Positions 47,532 through 55,247 of a DNA stretch of 64,000 nt are shown here, one piece after another; position 1 is the stretch's first letter; each line of letters starts with the position of its first letter. The position numbers were made by a program, and so were the translations under genes. Origin of the DNA: Methylocystaceae bacterium (GTDB taxonomy: Bacteria > Pseudomonadota > Alphaproteobacteria > Rhodospirillales > Terasakiellaceae); NCBI GenBank assembly GCA_013373205.1, contig JABXIG010000003.1:310001-374000 (forward strand). The letters run 5' to 3'. Under the pieces are notes generated by a model. The model was not told where the DNA came from and did no database searches. It saw only the letters and a program-made list of their open reading frames with translations.

Positions 47532-47557
47532 GGGTTAGGTTTTTTTACAAAAAAGAC

Positions 47558-47681
47558 AAAAAAAACCCGTAAGAAAAAAAATCTTACGGGTGAATAGTTT
47601 ACTCTTGAGGGATAACGAATGGACTGGTGAAAAATAATAGCCGCGTTAACACCGCACATACGGTGCACCAGTCCCGGCTAT
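47558..47681 (-). ncRNA. Small RNA, tandem copy 2 (proximal)
   Basis: Predicted transcript of about 124 nt, same organisation as copy 1 about 199 bp away. Helix A: AUAGCCG/CGGCUAU. Helix B: GGACUGGUG/CACCAGUCC, fully Watson-Crick, where copy 1 has a U-G pair. The inner hairpin is CACCGU-AUGU-GCGGUG: relative to copy 1, one A-U pair became G-C and one C-G became U-G with loop AUGU unchanged. The 25-nt segment after helix B is identical. The terminator is unrelated in sequence: CCCGUAAGA/UCUUACGGG with eight U (47558-47565). The -10 is CATATT at 47693-47688. Confidence 0.72.
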
Positions 47682-47715
47682 GTAAGTAATATGCTTTAGA
47701 TCAGCTCCGTTGCGA

Positions 47716-47731
47716 TGTGATGGCTATCACA
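47716..47731. promoter_or_regulatory. CRP-type site upstream of small RNA copy 2
   Basis: TGTGATGGCTATCACA, identical to the copy 1 site and 200 bp from it; the centre is 42.5 bp from the predicted 5' end at 47681. Confidence 0.75.
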
Positions 47732-47757
47732 GGGGCGAAATTTTATGAAAAAATCCC

Positions 47758-47889
47758 AAAAGAAAAGCCATACAAGGTATGTATGGCTTGGGAAGTCTTG
47801 GGAATGAAAAAGTTCTTGAGAAACCGCTCGACCACTGCTCTCGTTAATGTCCGTTGGGTGGCGGACTGTGGTGTGCTTGTCTCTTCAAT
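47758..47889 (-). ncRNA. Third small RNA unit, unrelated in sequence
   Basis: Predicted transcript of about 132 nt with nested helices: UUGAAGAGAC (47888-47879) with GUUUCUCAA (47824-47816, one bulge, one G-U), ACCAC (47872-47868) with GUGGU (47835-47831), and GUCCG (47866-47862) with CGGAC (47853-47849). A pyrimidine-rich single-stranded part follows, then the terminator AAGCCAUACA/UGUAUGGCUU (47765-47789) with a U-rich tail. A CRP-type site lies 41.5 bp upstream of 47889 and CATTCT stands at the -10 position, as CATATT does in the tandem copies. The terminator could alternatively end the crp-like transcript. Confidence 0.55.
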
Positions 47890-47922
47890 AATTGTAGAAT
47901 GCCTTAACAGAACGTAAAGGTC

Positions 47923-47938
47923 TGTGACCATAATCACA
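47923..47938. promoter_or_regulatory. CRP-type site upstream of the third small RNA
   Basis: On the minus strand the site reads TGTGATTATGGTCACA, again an exact TGTGA-N6-TCACA. It lies 20 bp after the crp-like stop codon and is centred at 47930.5, 41.5 bp from the predicted 5' end. Confidence 0.7.
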
Positions 47939-47957
47939 CGTAGAATCTTTTTCTAAA

Positions 47958-48650
47958 TTAATCGCCACGCACATCTTCGACCATCTGGGAAAGTTCGTCG
48001 ATATTGCGCACAATCAGGCCATCTTTTTTGCGTTCCACAAAGCCCTTACGGGCGAGGTCATTCATCACGCGAGCGACGGTTTCACGGGTAGAGCTGATGC
48101 GTGATCCAATTTCGGAATGAATGGGGATGGGGGAAATAAAAGCTTCATCTTCATCGGTCATATTATCGCGCGCCTGGCGTAAAATTTCTGCATGGACCCG
48201 GTTGGCCGCCCCAAGCGTGGAAAGGTCCATAATCCGTTCGTTGGAAATGCGGATGATGTTTGCCATATTTTTCAGGACACGTTCTGCGACAATGGAATGT
48301 CCGGTCAAGAGAGCTATAAATCGGCTTTGCGGCATGGCAGCAAGTAATGATTTCTGAATTGCCATTACACTGGCAGAACGGGGCAGGCCATCAATGGCCG
48401 CCATTTCGCCAAATTGCTTGCCTTCGGTAAAGTCATCCAGCGTAATCTCTTTGCCGCCCACTGTGTAGATCACGATACGCACACGACCATCGACAATAAA
48501 AAAGACATCCGTACTTTCGGCTTGTCGGTCAATGATTTGTTCATTTGTATCATACCACTTCCAGCGGCACTGCTTATTGAGCTCTTCGATAACTTCAATC
48601 GGCAGACCGTCTAACAGGGCGATGTTTGCAAGTGTATGTTGTGCGCTCAC
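47958..48650 (-). CDS. CRP-family transcriptional regulator
   Basis: This 230-residue protein has a cyclic-nucleotide-binding beta-roll with a phosphate-binding cassette FGEMAAIDGLPRSASVMA (about 80-97) that keeps the Glu and Arg-Ser needed for cAMP. The winged helix near 175-205 has recognition helix STRETVARVMNDL; the R-E-T-V-x-R pattern is that of E. coli CRP, which reads TGTGA half-sites. No FNR-type Cys cluster is present. GTG at 48650 is chosen for its AAGGTC site and MSAQ start; the frame is open to 48758. Three TGTGA-N6-TCACA sites lie directly downstream, so it may control the small RNAs there. Confidence 0.85.
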   Translation of the reverse strand: MSAQHTLANIALLDGLPIEVIEELNKQCRWKWYDTNEQIIDRQAESTDVFFIVDGRVRIVIYTVGGKEITLDDFTEGKQFGEMAAIDGLPRSASVMAIQKSLLAAMPQSRFIALLTGHSIVAERVLKNMANIIRISNERIMDLSTLGAANRVHAEILRQARDNMTDEDEAFISPIPIHSEIGSRISSTRETVARVMNDLARKGFVERKKDGLIVRNIDELSQMVEDVRGD

Positions 48651-48715
48651 GCTTTTGACCTTATGGTTTAAAAGAACCTTATTGTGCAAGGATTTACCGT
48701 TTAGTGCAATAGTCG

Positions 48716-48759
48716 ATTGAATCGGAACCGATTCGAATTTGATTCGGGTTCGATTCAAT
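48716..48759. repeat. Nested GATTC palindromes upstream of the crp-like gene
   Basis: ATTGAATCG (48716-48724) and CGATTCAAT (48751-48759) are exact inverted repeats. Inside, GAATCGG (48719-48725) and CCGATTC (48728-48734) form another palindrome with a 2-base centre. GATTC/GAATC occurs at least five times in 44 bp. This may be a regulator-binding region for the crp-like gene. GANTC is also the CcrM methylation target in alphaproteobacteria, so methylation could matter. Confidence 0.45.
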
Positions 48760-48790
48760 AAAACTGCAAATGCAGATGCATAAGTTTTTC

Positions 48791-49651
48791 TTATTTAAAG
48801 ACAACAGTTTTAATACCGTTCATGAGGATGCGATGATCCACATGGGCACGAACCGCACGGGAAAGCACGCCATTTTCGATGTCACGGCCGACAGCTTTCA
48901 GCTTTTCGGGTGTGTAGGTATGATCAACCCGTTCGACAGCCTGTTCAATGATTGGTCCTTCATCAAGGTCGCCAGTAACGTAATGCGCCGTTGCCCCGAT
49001 CAATTTTACCCCACGTTCATGTGCCTGACGATATGGGTTCGCTCCTTTAAAGCTGGGCAGGAAGGAATGATGGATATTGATGCATCGTCCACGCAACTTT
49101 TCACACATACGGGGTGACAAAATTTGCATGTAACGCGCCAGAACCACCAGGTCAATTTCCAGGTTTTCAATCAGGTCCCATAGTTTTTCTTCCTGTTCGT
49201 CCTTGGTGTCTTTGGTTACCGGCATATGATAAAATGGGATGTCATGCCATTGTGCCAAATGTTCGAGGTCAGGGTGGTTGGAGACAATCGCCGGAATATC
49301 TGCGTTCAGTTCGCCTGTGCGATAACGATAGAGCAAATCGTTTAGACAGTGATCGAATTTGGAGACCATAACCAGCAGGCGTTGTTTGCGCATGGCATCA
49401 TGGATGCCCCAGACCATTTGAAAACGTTCCGCCACGCGAGAGAATTTTTTCGCAAGTTCAAACGCATCCGGTGTGTAAGGGCCGGGGGTAAAGACTGTGC
49501 GCATGAAAAAACGGTCAGAAACAGCATCGCCAAAATGGGCGGACTCGTTAATGAAAGCATCCTGATCGGCCAAAAAGCCGGAAACTTGCGCCACAATACC
49601 TGTATGGTCCGGGCACGAAATGGTCAGAATATATTTTTTATCCACTGTCAT
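48791..49651 (-). CDS. purU: Formyltetrahydrofolate deformylase
   Basis: This 286-residue enzyme hydrolyses 10-formyl-THF to THF and formate. It has an N-terminal ACT domain (YILTISCPDHTGIVAQVSG) and a C-terminal formyltransferase fold with catalytic NIHHSFLPSFKGANPY near 222 and GATAHYVTGDLDEGPIIEQ near 245. Its start follows the ggt stop by 2 bp, so ggt and purU are coupled. Confidence 0.95.
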   Translation of the reverse strand: MTVDKKYILTISCPDHTGIVAQVSGFLADQDAFINESAHFGDAVSDRFFMRTVFTPGPYTPDAFELAKKFSRVAERFQMVWGIHDAMRKQRLLVMVSKFDHCLNDLLYRYRTGELNADIPAIVSNHPDLEHLAQWHDIPFYHMPVTKDTKDEQEEKLWDLIENLEIDLVVLARYMQILSPRMCEKLRGRCINIHHSFLPSFKGANPYRQAHERGVKLIGATAHYVTGDLDEGPIIEQAVERVDHTYTPEKLKAVGRDIENGVLSRAVRAHVDHRILMNGIKTVVFK

Positions 49652-49653
49652 TT

Positions 49654-51219
49654 TTATAGGCTTTCATCAATGATTATGGCCGCTCCACCGCGTCGGCTAT
49701 CGCCCACGCCATCGAACCGGCCTGTTTTTGCGTTGAACCGGACGCTATGGACGCCCCCGAAAAAGAGGTTTTGCTGGTCCCACTGTTTATAGTCGGGCAC
49801 ATGGTCTTTTAAGTTTTGTGTGGCGTCAAGACTAAAGCCCGGTTCCAGATTTAAAAGGCCGCGTTCATAATGCATGCGTGGGGCTGTGACGGCCTGTTCC
49901 AAATTCATGTCAAATTCCAACAGGTTGATCAGAACTTGCAATACCGCTGTTCTGATCCGATTGGATCCACCGGAACCCAAAGCCACATTAATCCCGTCGT
50001 CACGCAGCAACAACGTGGGTGACATCATGGAACACATGCGCGTATCTTCGGGCCATTGGTTAAACCCATGGGGGTTAATATCTTCTTCGCCCAACATGTT
50101 GTTGAGCATGACGCCCGTGCCGGGCAGGATAAACCCGCAACCTTCGCCATTTGAGACTGTCATGCTGGCGGCATTGCCATCTTGGTCAATGGCACTGATA
50201 TGAGTCGTGCCGCGAAGGGCTGTGGGGCGGCCCATAATCTGTGTGCGATAGGTTTGGAGGTAATCCTGATCCAACATTTTAAGCTGGGCCTGTTCTGCCC
50301 CGTCACTAAGCGCGGCATCGATGCGCGCCTTGTTGGTCAGCGCCATGATTTGCGAGAGGCGTTCCACATGGTCTTGAGCCCCAAAAGCTAGATCACGAAA
50401 GCCTGCGTGTTTAATTAATTCAAGGGCAAAAGCAATAAGCAACCCACCCGTAGATGGCGCCGGGTTGGTATAAAAATGCGAACGGCCATAATCCACCCGC
50501 AGGGGCGCACGTTTTTCAACGCGGTAGTCTTGCAGGTCTGCAAGGGTGAGGTGACCGCCATGGTCCCAACTGTCTTGTTCAATATGTTTGGCGACCTCAC
50601 CTTTATAAAACAGGTCGCTGCCCTCATGGGCGAGGGCATCAAGCAGATTGCCCATGTCAGGATTTTTTTGAATTTCACCTTCACGCAGGAGGCTATCTGC
50701 ATTCAAGCCACTTTGATAGAGGGTTTTACATTCCGATGAGGTCTTATAGATAGCTTCGACAATATCAAATAGGGACGCCTGCATGGGATTGACCCGCACA
50801 CCGCCTTTGGCAAGTTCCACGGCTGGCGCAACAATCACGTCCATGGGCAGGCTGGCGAGGTCTTTATGGGCCTCAAACAAGCCGTTGACCATGCCGGGAG
50901 TCGCGACGGCCCCGCGCCCAATGTGGAATTCCTGTGTCACTGTGCCGAAATCAGCCAAGATGGGGTAAAATTGATTATCCGTGCGGCGTTGCTTTGGCGT
51001 CTGAGTGAAAAAGTCATAAAGAACGGGCGCGCTATCGTGACCATGGGCCAGTAAGAACCCGCCGCCGCCAAGCGAAGATAAAACAGGTTCACAGACGCAA
51101 GACGCGCAAGCTGCGGCCAAAATGGCGTCAAAGGCATTGCCACCTTCTTCAAACATGCGTGCGCCGGCTTTTACCGTTTCACTATGACCTGCCGCGATGG
51201 CTCCTGACGTTTTCCCCAT
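49654..51219 (-). CDS. ggt: Gamma-glutamyltransferase-family protein
   Basis: This 521-residue Ntn-hydrolase precursor has the autoprocessing threonine in RGTTHISAIDQDGNAAS near residue 335, then GSGGSNRIRTAVLQV and the C-terminal GVGDSRRGGAA. It has no signal peptide, unlike periplasmic Ggt, so it probably acts in the cytoplasm on gamma-glutamyl compounds. ATG at 51219 is used; an in-frame TTG at 51228 is possible. It lies between sua5 and purU with short spacers. Confidence 0.88.
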   Translation of the reverse strand: MGKTSGAIAAGHSETVKAGARMFEEGGNAFDAILAAACASCVCEPVLSSLGGGGFLLAHGHDSAPVLYDFFTQTPKQRRTDNQFYPILADFGTVTQEFHIGRGAVATPGMVNGLFEAHKDLASLPMDVIVAPAVELAKGGVRVNPMQASLFDIVEAIYKTSSECKTLYQSGLNADSLLREGEIQKNPDMGNLLDALAHEGSDLFYKGEVAKHIEQDSWDHGGHLTLADLQDYRVEKRAPLRVDYGRSHFYTNPAPSTGGLLIAFALELIKHAGFRDLAFGAQDHVERLSQIMALTNKARIDAALSDGAEQAQLKMLDQDYLQTYRTQIMGRPTALRGTTHISAIDQDGNAASMTVSNGEGCGFILPGTGVMLNNMLGEEDINPHGFNQWPEDTRMCSMMSPTLLLRDDGINVALGSGGSNRIRTAVLQVLINLLEFDMNLEQAVTAPRMHYERGLLNLEPGFSLDATQNLKDHVPDYKQWDQQNLFFGGVHSVRFNAKTGRFDGVGDSRRGGAAIIIDESL

Positions 51220-51237
51220 AATCCCCAACGTATTGTT

Positions 51238-52188
51238 TTATCGTGGTGCTGCTGCTCTTTTTAACCGATCATTTATGGCAAGACCAAGGCCTTCTTTAGG
51301 TATGGGTGAAACCGCCATGCGTTTATAGCCCACTTGGTCCAAGTCTCGCATCATAGCAAACAGGTTGGCGGCAGCTTCTTCAAGGTTGCCTTTGGGGCTT
51401 AAATTCAGACTGGCCTTTTCACATTTCCCAAAACCCAGCAGGATTTCCCCTTCTTCGATTTGATCCGCATTTAGTCGCATGGGCAGGGTGGGGGCATAAT
51501 GGCTGGTCAGCATACCCGGTGATTTTGGCGCATCGGGGGCATCATCGGGAAAGATCAGTGGGCCGACAACATTTTCCAGCTGTTCAATGGAAATGCCACC
51601 GGGGCGCAAAAAACCAACCTGGTCACCACAAGCATCCACCACGGTCGATTCAAGCCCAACCGCGCAAGGTCCACCATCTACAATCATATCCACCTTACCC
51701 GGTAAAGACTGCGCCACATGGGCGGCAAGGGTGGGGGAAATTTGACCGGATTTATTTGCACTTGGGGCGGCAATGGGTTTACCCGCGGCACGCAGCAGGC
51801 GGGTTGCTATGGGATGGTTGGGCATACGTACTGCTACTGTATCTAATCCAGCACTGACGAGTAACGAGAGACTGGCGTCTTTCTTTCTGGGGAGTACAAG
51901 GGTCAGCGCACCGGGCCAAAAGGTCGCGGCCAGCTTTTCAGCCGCCGGGGTAAATTCCACCAGTTCTTTGGCCGCATCCATATCCGGGACATGCACGATC
52001 AGCGGATTAAAAGAGGGCCGTTCCTTGGCGGCGAAAATAGATGCGACAGCCTCTTCCGAAGTCGCATCCGCACCAAGTCCGTAAACCGTTTCCGTTGGAA
52101 AAGCCACAAGGCCACCGCGGACGATGACCTCACCAGCTTTTTTTATGGTGTCCTCAGTCGCAGGATATATGGATGTTTCAATATTCAT
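51238..52188 (-). CDS. sua5: Threonylcarbamoyl-AMP synthase, Sua5 type
   Basis: This 316-residue enzyme starts the tRNA t6A modification by making threonylcarbamoyl-AMP. The YrdC domain (about 10-205) has FPTETVYGLGADAT, the KERPSFNPLIVHV motif and IAAPSANKSGQISPT. A linker and a C-terminal Sua5 domain (about 225-316) follow, starting at SPGMLTSHYAPTLP. The extra domain distinguishes it from TsaC. Confidence 0.95.
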   Translation of the reverse strand: MNIETSIYPATEDTIKKAGEVIVRGGLVAFPTETVYGLGADATSEEAVASIFAAKERPSFNPLIVHVPDMDAAKELVEFTPAAEKLAATFWPGALTLVLPRKKDASLSLLVSAGLDTVAVRMPNHPIATRLLRAAGKPIAAPSANKSGQISPTLAAHVAQSLPGKVDMIVDGGPCAVGLESTVVDACGDQVGFLRPGGISIEQLENVVGPLIFPDDAPDAPKSPGMLTSHYAPTLPMRLNADQIEEGEILLGFGKCEKASLNLSPKGNLEEAAANLFAMMRDLDQVGYKRMAVSPIPKEGLGLAINDRLKRAAAPR

Positions 52189-52250
52189 AGCGCAATTTCA
52201 ATATCGCGAATGGGGAAAAAAGGGAAGAAAAACCCGCGTTCTGTTCCGTG

Positions 52251-53096
52251 TTATTGCAAGTTTGCAATTTTATTTTGTCGTTCTAAGGCCAAACGCTGCC
52301 TTTCATTTTCAAGCAAAGTGACTTTGTTAATGAAATCATTCAGCACGACGTCAATATCCGTGATGCCATTTTGTTCATTAGTGAAGCTGAAAAAGGTCAT
52401 AAGTTCTTCCAAGAGCTTTTCTTCAATATGAAAAGAGGCTGGAACATTTTGGCTTAGTACCTCGATAAGAACCTCTTTCATTTTTTTTATTTCTTCATTT
52501 TTTGCCGGTATCACGGTGAAAATCATTCGCTGTTGGCTAGTTTGCTTCCGGCCTTGGTCTATATAATCTTGTCCATTTTTGTGCAGGACTTTGGCCTCTT
52601 CCATCATCGTTTGTAAACTATCATGTGATAGGTCAGTGTCATTTATCGCAGTCTTTAAAAATAGAATGAGTAATTCCGTTGATGCTTTGTAGCTTTGTGT
52701 CAAATAGTAGGAAAAGGAGCTTTTTTTCTCTAAAGTCAGATGGTTTTCATAAAGGGTAAGTTGAGAATTAAAGTGGCCCAGTAATCTTTTCATCGTGTTT
52801 TGATTAATTTGGACGAATATATCAGTTTCACCCTCAAGCGCGGCTGTTATAAGTTCTTCACCGTCACGAATGCAATCAAGGGACATATCACGAGATATTT
52901 CAGCCATTAAAACGGTATTTGCCACACGTTCGTTTGTATTATGGCCTAATGATGTCTTAGGTGCAGGGGGGAGATTATCAAGGTTGTCAGATAATTCCTT
53001 ATATTTTGACCGTAGCTCGACGGAAAGTCGTTGGGAACGAAGTTCCGCAAAGGAGGCATCAATTTTATTTTTCAAGTAAAGCGATGGCCAGTTCAT
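52251..53096 (-). pseudogene. 3' part of a frameshifted periplasmic protein, unknown family
   Basis: This frame (281 codons from an ATG at 53096) encodes a mostly helical, charged protein with no recognised domain and no signal. Its first 9 codons overlap the end of the upstream ORF in another frame. Removing one A from the A5 run at 53068-53072 joins the upstream signal-bearing ORF in frame, giving a protein of about 335 residues that reads smoothly across the join (ALLENKIDASFAELRS). The simplest view is one exported protein broken by a single-base indel. Independent translation from ATG 53096 or programmed frameshifting are alternatives. Confidence 0.55.
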
Positions 53097-53259
53097 CCCA
53101 TTCGTTTGTTCTGTTAACGATCTGCGAGAACCCTTGTGTGATTTTATTCACGGATGATGTGTAGGTTGCGATTTTTGCCAGTTCTGCCGTTTGTGCATGT
53201 GCTTTTAGTGTGAAGCTACACATCATGAAAAGAACGACTAAAAGCTTCTGGGAATGCAT
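53065..53259 (-). pseudogene. 5' part of the frameshifted periplasmic protein (signal peptide)
   Basis: This 64-codon ORF starts at 53259, with AGGTGG upstream. It encodes a clear signal peptide (MHSQKLLVVLFMMCSF, cleavage near AHA-Q) and about 40 mature residues, then stops in GAA AAA TAA. The stop lies beside an A5 run, and the next frame continues as the 52251-53096 ORF. Alone it could be a small exported protein, but the join described there is more likely. Confidence 0.55.
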
Positions 53260-53343
53260 GAAAATTTTCCACCTAATATAAATGCGCTTTCTTGTTTTAA
53301 AGGTTTTATACCGTTTTTTATCACTCAAAGGTGTAAAAAAATA

Positions 53344-54255
53344 TCAAACCCCAAATTCTTCCAATCCATTTTGGGCGCTGACCCCTTCGGTGGCATAATA
53401 GAAACCGTTGGAAAAGGGCAGGCCGTCCATGAGGTCGTCGAGCTTTTCGGTTGTGCTTTCGGGTTCTTGAATGCCATCAAGGACGCGGCGATAAAGGTTT
53501 GCGACTTCGACCATGTCGGTGTTTTGGGGGGAGAGGCGGAAATTTCTAATGCCCATGGTTTGCATGTCTGTCAGTTCCCCGATGAGGTTGGCACACGTAT
53601 AAGACAGGGTTTGAAGGCCATTGACGGCGAGGAACGGGTCACCATCCAGTGTGTCCAGATCCATGCCGTCGGGATGTTTTTCACAGACATACTGACAGGA
53701 ATCTTTTGCCAGGCCCATGGCCCGGGCATGATAGCAACGTGCAGAAATGGCTAAGGGCTGGCGACCAAAGATTTGTACTTCGAGATCGGCTTGGGCATTT
53801 TTGGCTAAGGCCGCCAAGGATTTACGCGACAGTTCACCGGGTAGGGAAATATGGGTGGCCCCTTGACCTTCAAAAACTTTCAAGCTGCCTTCGTTATAGA
53901 TATTAATGAAGGGACCGATGGCATGGTCGCGGCCCATCAATTGCGAGGCAGCAGACAAATCATTGGCTTCGACCATCACATCATCAAGGGCACAGAGCTC
54001 GCGCACCAATTCTACCTCGCGTTTTGAAAGGACAAGGGCAAGACTGGAGAAGATGACCCGTTTGCCCGCAGCGGTTAGACGTTCAGCTACTTCGGGCAGA
54101 TGCGGGGCGAAAAACGGTTGGCGTTTTGAACAAACCACCTCGCCCAAAAAGACCGTATGGACAGGCGCTTCATCGGCAATGCGAAAATAAAAGTCGCGCA
54201 GTTTATCAGCAGGCCAGTTAAACAGGACGGGACCAAGGTTGAGATGTGATGTCAT
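53344..54255 (-). CDS. ubiV: O2-independent ubiquinone hydroxylation protein UbiV
   Basis: This 303-residue U32-peptidase-family protein pairs with UbiU to hydroxylate the quinone ring without oxygen, using an iron-sulfur cluster. Typical parts are GPVLFNWPADKLRDFY, FLGEVVCSKRQPFF and the Cys region SARCYHARAMGLAKDSCQYVC, where the cluster ligands lie. ATG at 54255 overlaps the ubiU stop (TAATG) and has AAAGG upstream. The order ubiT-ubiU-ubiV is complete. Confidence 0.93.
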   Translation of the reverse strand: MTSHLNLGPVLFNWPADKLRDFYFRIADEAPVHTVFLGEVVCSKRQPFFAPHLPEVAERLTAAGKRVIFSSLALVLSKREVELVRELCALDDVMVEANDLSAASQLMGRDHAIGPFINIYNEGSLKVFEGQGATHISLPGELSRKSLAALAKNAQADLEVQIFGRQPLAISARCYHARAMGLAKDSCQYVCEKHPDGMDLDTLDGDPFLAVNGLQTLSYTCANLIGELTDMQTMGIRNFRLSPQNTDMVEVANLYRRVLDGIQEPESTTEKLDDLMDGLPFSNGFYYATEGVSAQNGLEEFGV

Positions 54256-55247
54256 TATTGCCACCTTTTATTATATGCGCCTGTGGTTTCTCGTTGGCCT
54301 TCGGTGATGTTTTCAAGACCTAAGGGTGGGACGGTTTCCCCGCGGGCTGCCGCATCGGCCGCTCGACGAAAGGCGGCAACGACTTGTGCGATATAGGCTT
54401 TGCCGCGCTGGCGCCCTTCGATCTTAAGAGCAGTCACGCCTGCTTCCATCAGTTCGGGCAGGAACTGGGCGGCGTTTAGGCTGGTTGGGTCCTCAAACAA
54501 ATAAGACGGCTTGTCTTCGGTGACGAAACGTCCTTTACATAAGGTCGGATAACCCGCTGCTTCTGATTGGCTGAACTGGTTGATGGTAAAATCCCCCAGC
54601 TTGGAGACAAGTTTGTTACCTTTGTTTTCATAGCGTACATGGCTGGCAGGCGAGCAAACCCCGTTCATGTTTGGGGATTGTCCGGTGGCATAAGAAGAGA
54701 GCGAACAGCGCCCTTCGGCCATGACGCACAAGCCCCCAAAGACAAAAACTTCGGTTTCCACATCGATTTGTTTGTTGAGGGCGGCAATTTCCGGCACTGT
54801 TAAAACGCGCGGAAGCACGACACGTTTCACATCAAAGGCTTTTTGATAATAGCCAATGGCATCAGGGTTGGAGGCAGAGGCCTGAACGGATAAATGGCGT
54901 CTTGTGTCGGGGCGATTGTCGGCGGCATAAGATAGTAAGCCCACATCGGCCATAATCAAGGCATGCGCCCCGAGATCAGCAGCATCTAAAACCGCTTGAT
55001 GCCACGGTTCAGGATTGCCCGCTTCGGGGTAGGTGTTCAACGCAACCAGCACCTTGGATCCATGCTGTTTAGCATACTCAATGCCCTCGGCCAGTTCATC
55101 GCGTGAAAAGTTGAGCCCCGGAAAGTTCCGTGCATTGGTTGCATCACGAAAACCGCAATAGACCGTATCAGCGCCTGCATCCACAGCTGCGCGTAAAGCA
55201 GCCGGGGTGCCCGCGGGGCAGACGAGTTCTAGTTTTTCGGTTGTCAT
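54255..55247 (-). CDS. ubiU: O2-independent ubiquinone hydroxylation protein UbiU
   Basis: This 330-residue U32-family protein has LELVCPAGTPAALRAAVDAGAD near the N-terminus and the Cys-rich VFGGLCVMAEGRCSLSSY and MNGVCSPASHVRY around 170-205, matching UbiU's iron-sulfur ligands; a fourth Cys is in YPTLCKGRF. It forms a heterodimer with UbiV. Its start overlaps ubiT by four bases. Confidence 0.94.
   Translation of the reverse strand: MTTEKLELVCPAGTPAALRAAVDAGADTVYCGFRDATNARNFPGLNFSRDELAEGIEYAKQHGSKVLVALNTYPEAGNPEPWHQAVLDAADLGAHALIMADVGLLSYAADNRPDTRRHLSVQASASNPDAIGYYQKAFDVKRVVLPRVLTVPEIAALNKQIDVETEVFVFGGLCVMAEGRCSLSSYATGQSPNMNGVCSPASHVRYENKGNKLVSKLGDFTINQFSQSEAAGYPTLCKGRFVTEDKPSYLFEDPTSLNAAQFLPELMEAGVTALKIEGRQRGKAYIAQVVAAFRRAADAAARGETVPPLGLENITEGQRETTGAYNKRWQ

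Noticed and set aside
47447-47668. A 73-codon minus-strand ORF across the small-RNA pair, and plus/minus ORFs at 47717-47937
   Set aside because: They run through terminator hairpins and A/T runs, lack ribosome-binding sites, and the two tandem copies differ by a one-base indel, so no reading frame is conserved while base pairing is.
47398-47731. CRISPR-like repeat
   Set aside because: There are only two copies of a 135-bp unit, each with an operator and terminator, without short repeats and spacers.
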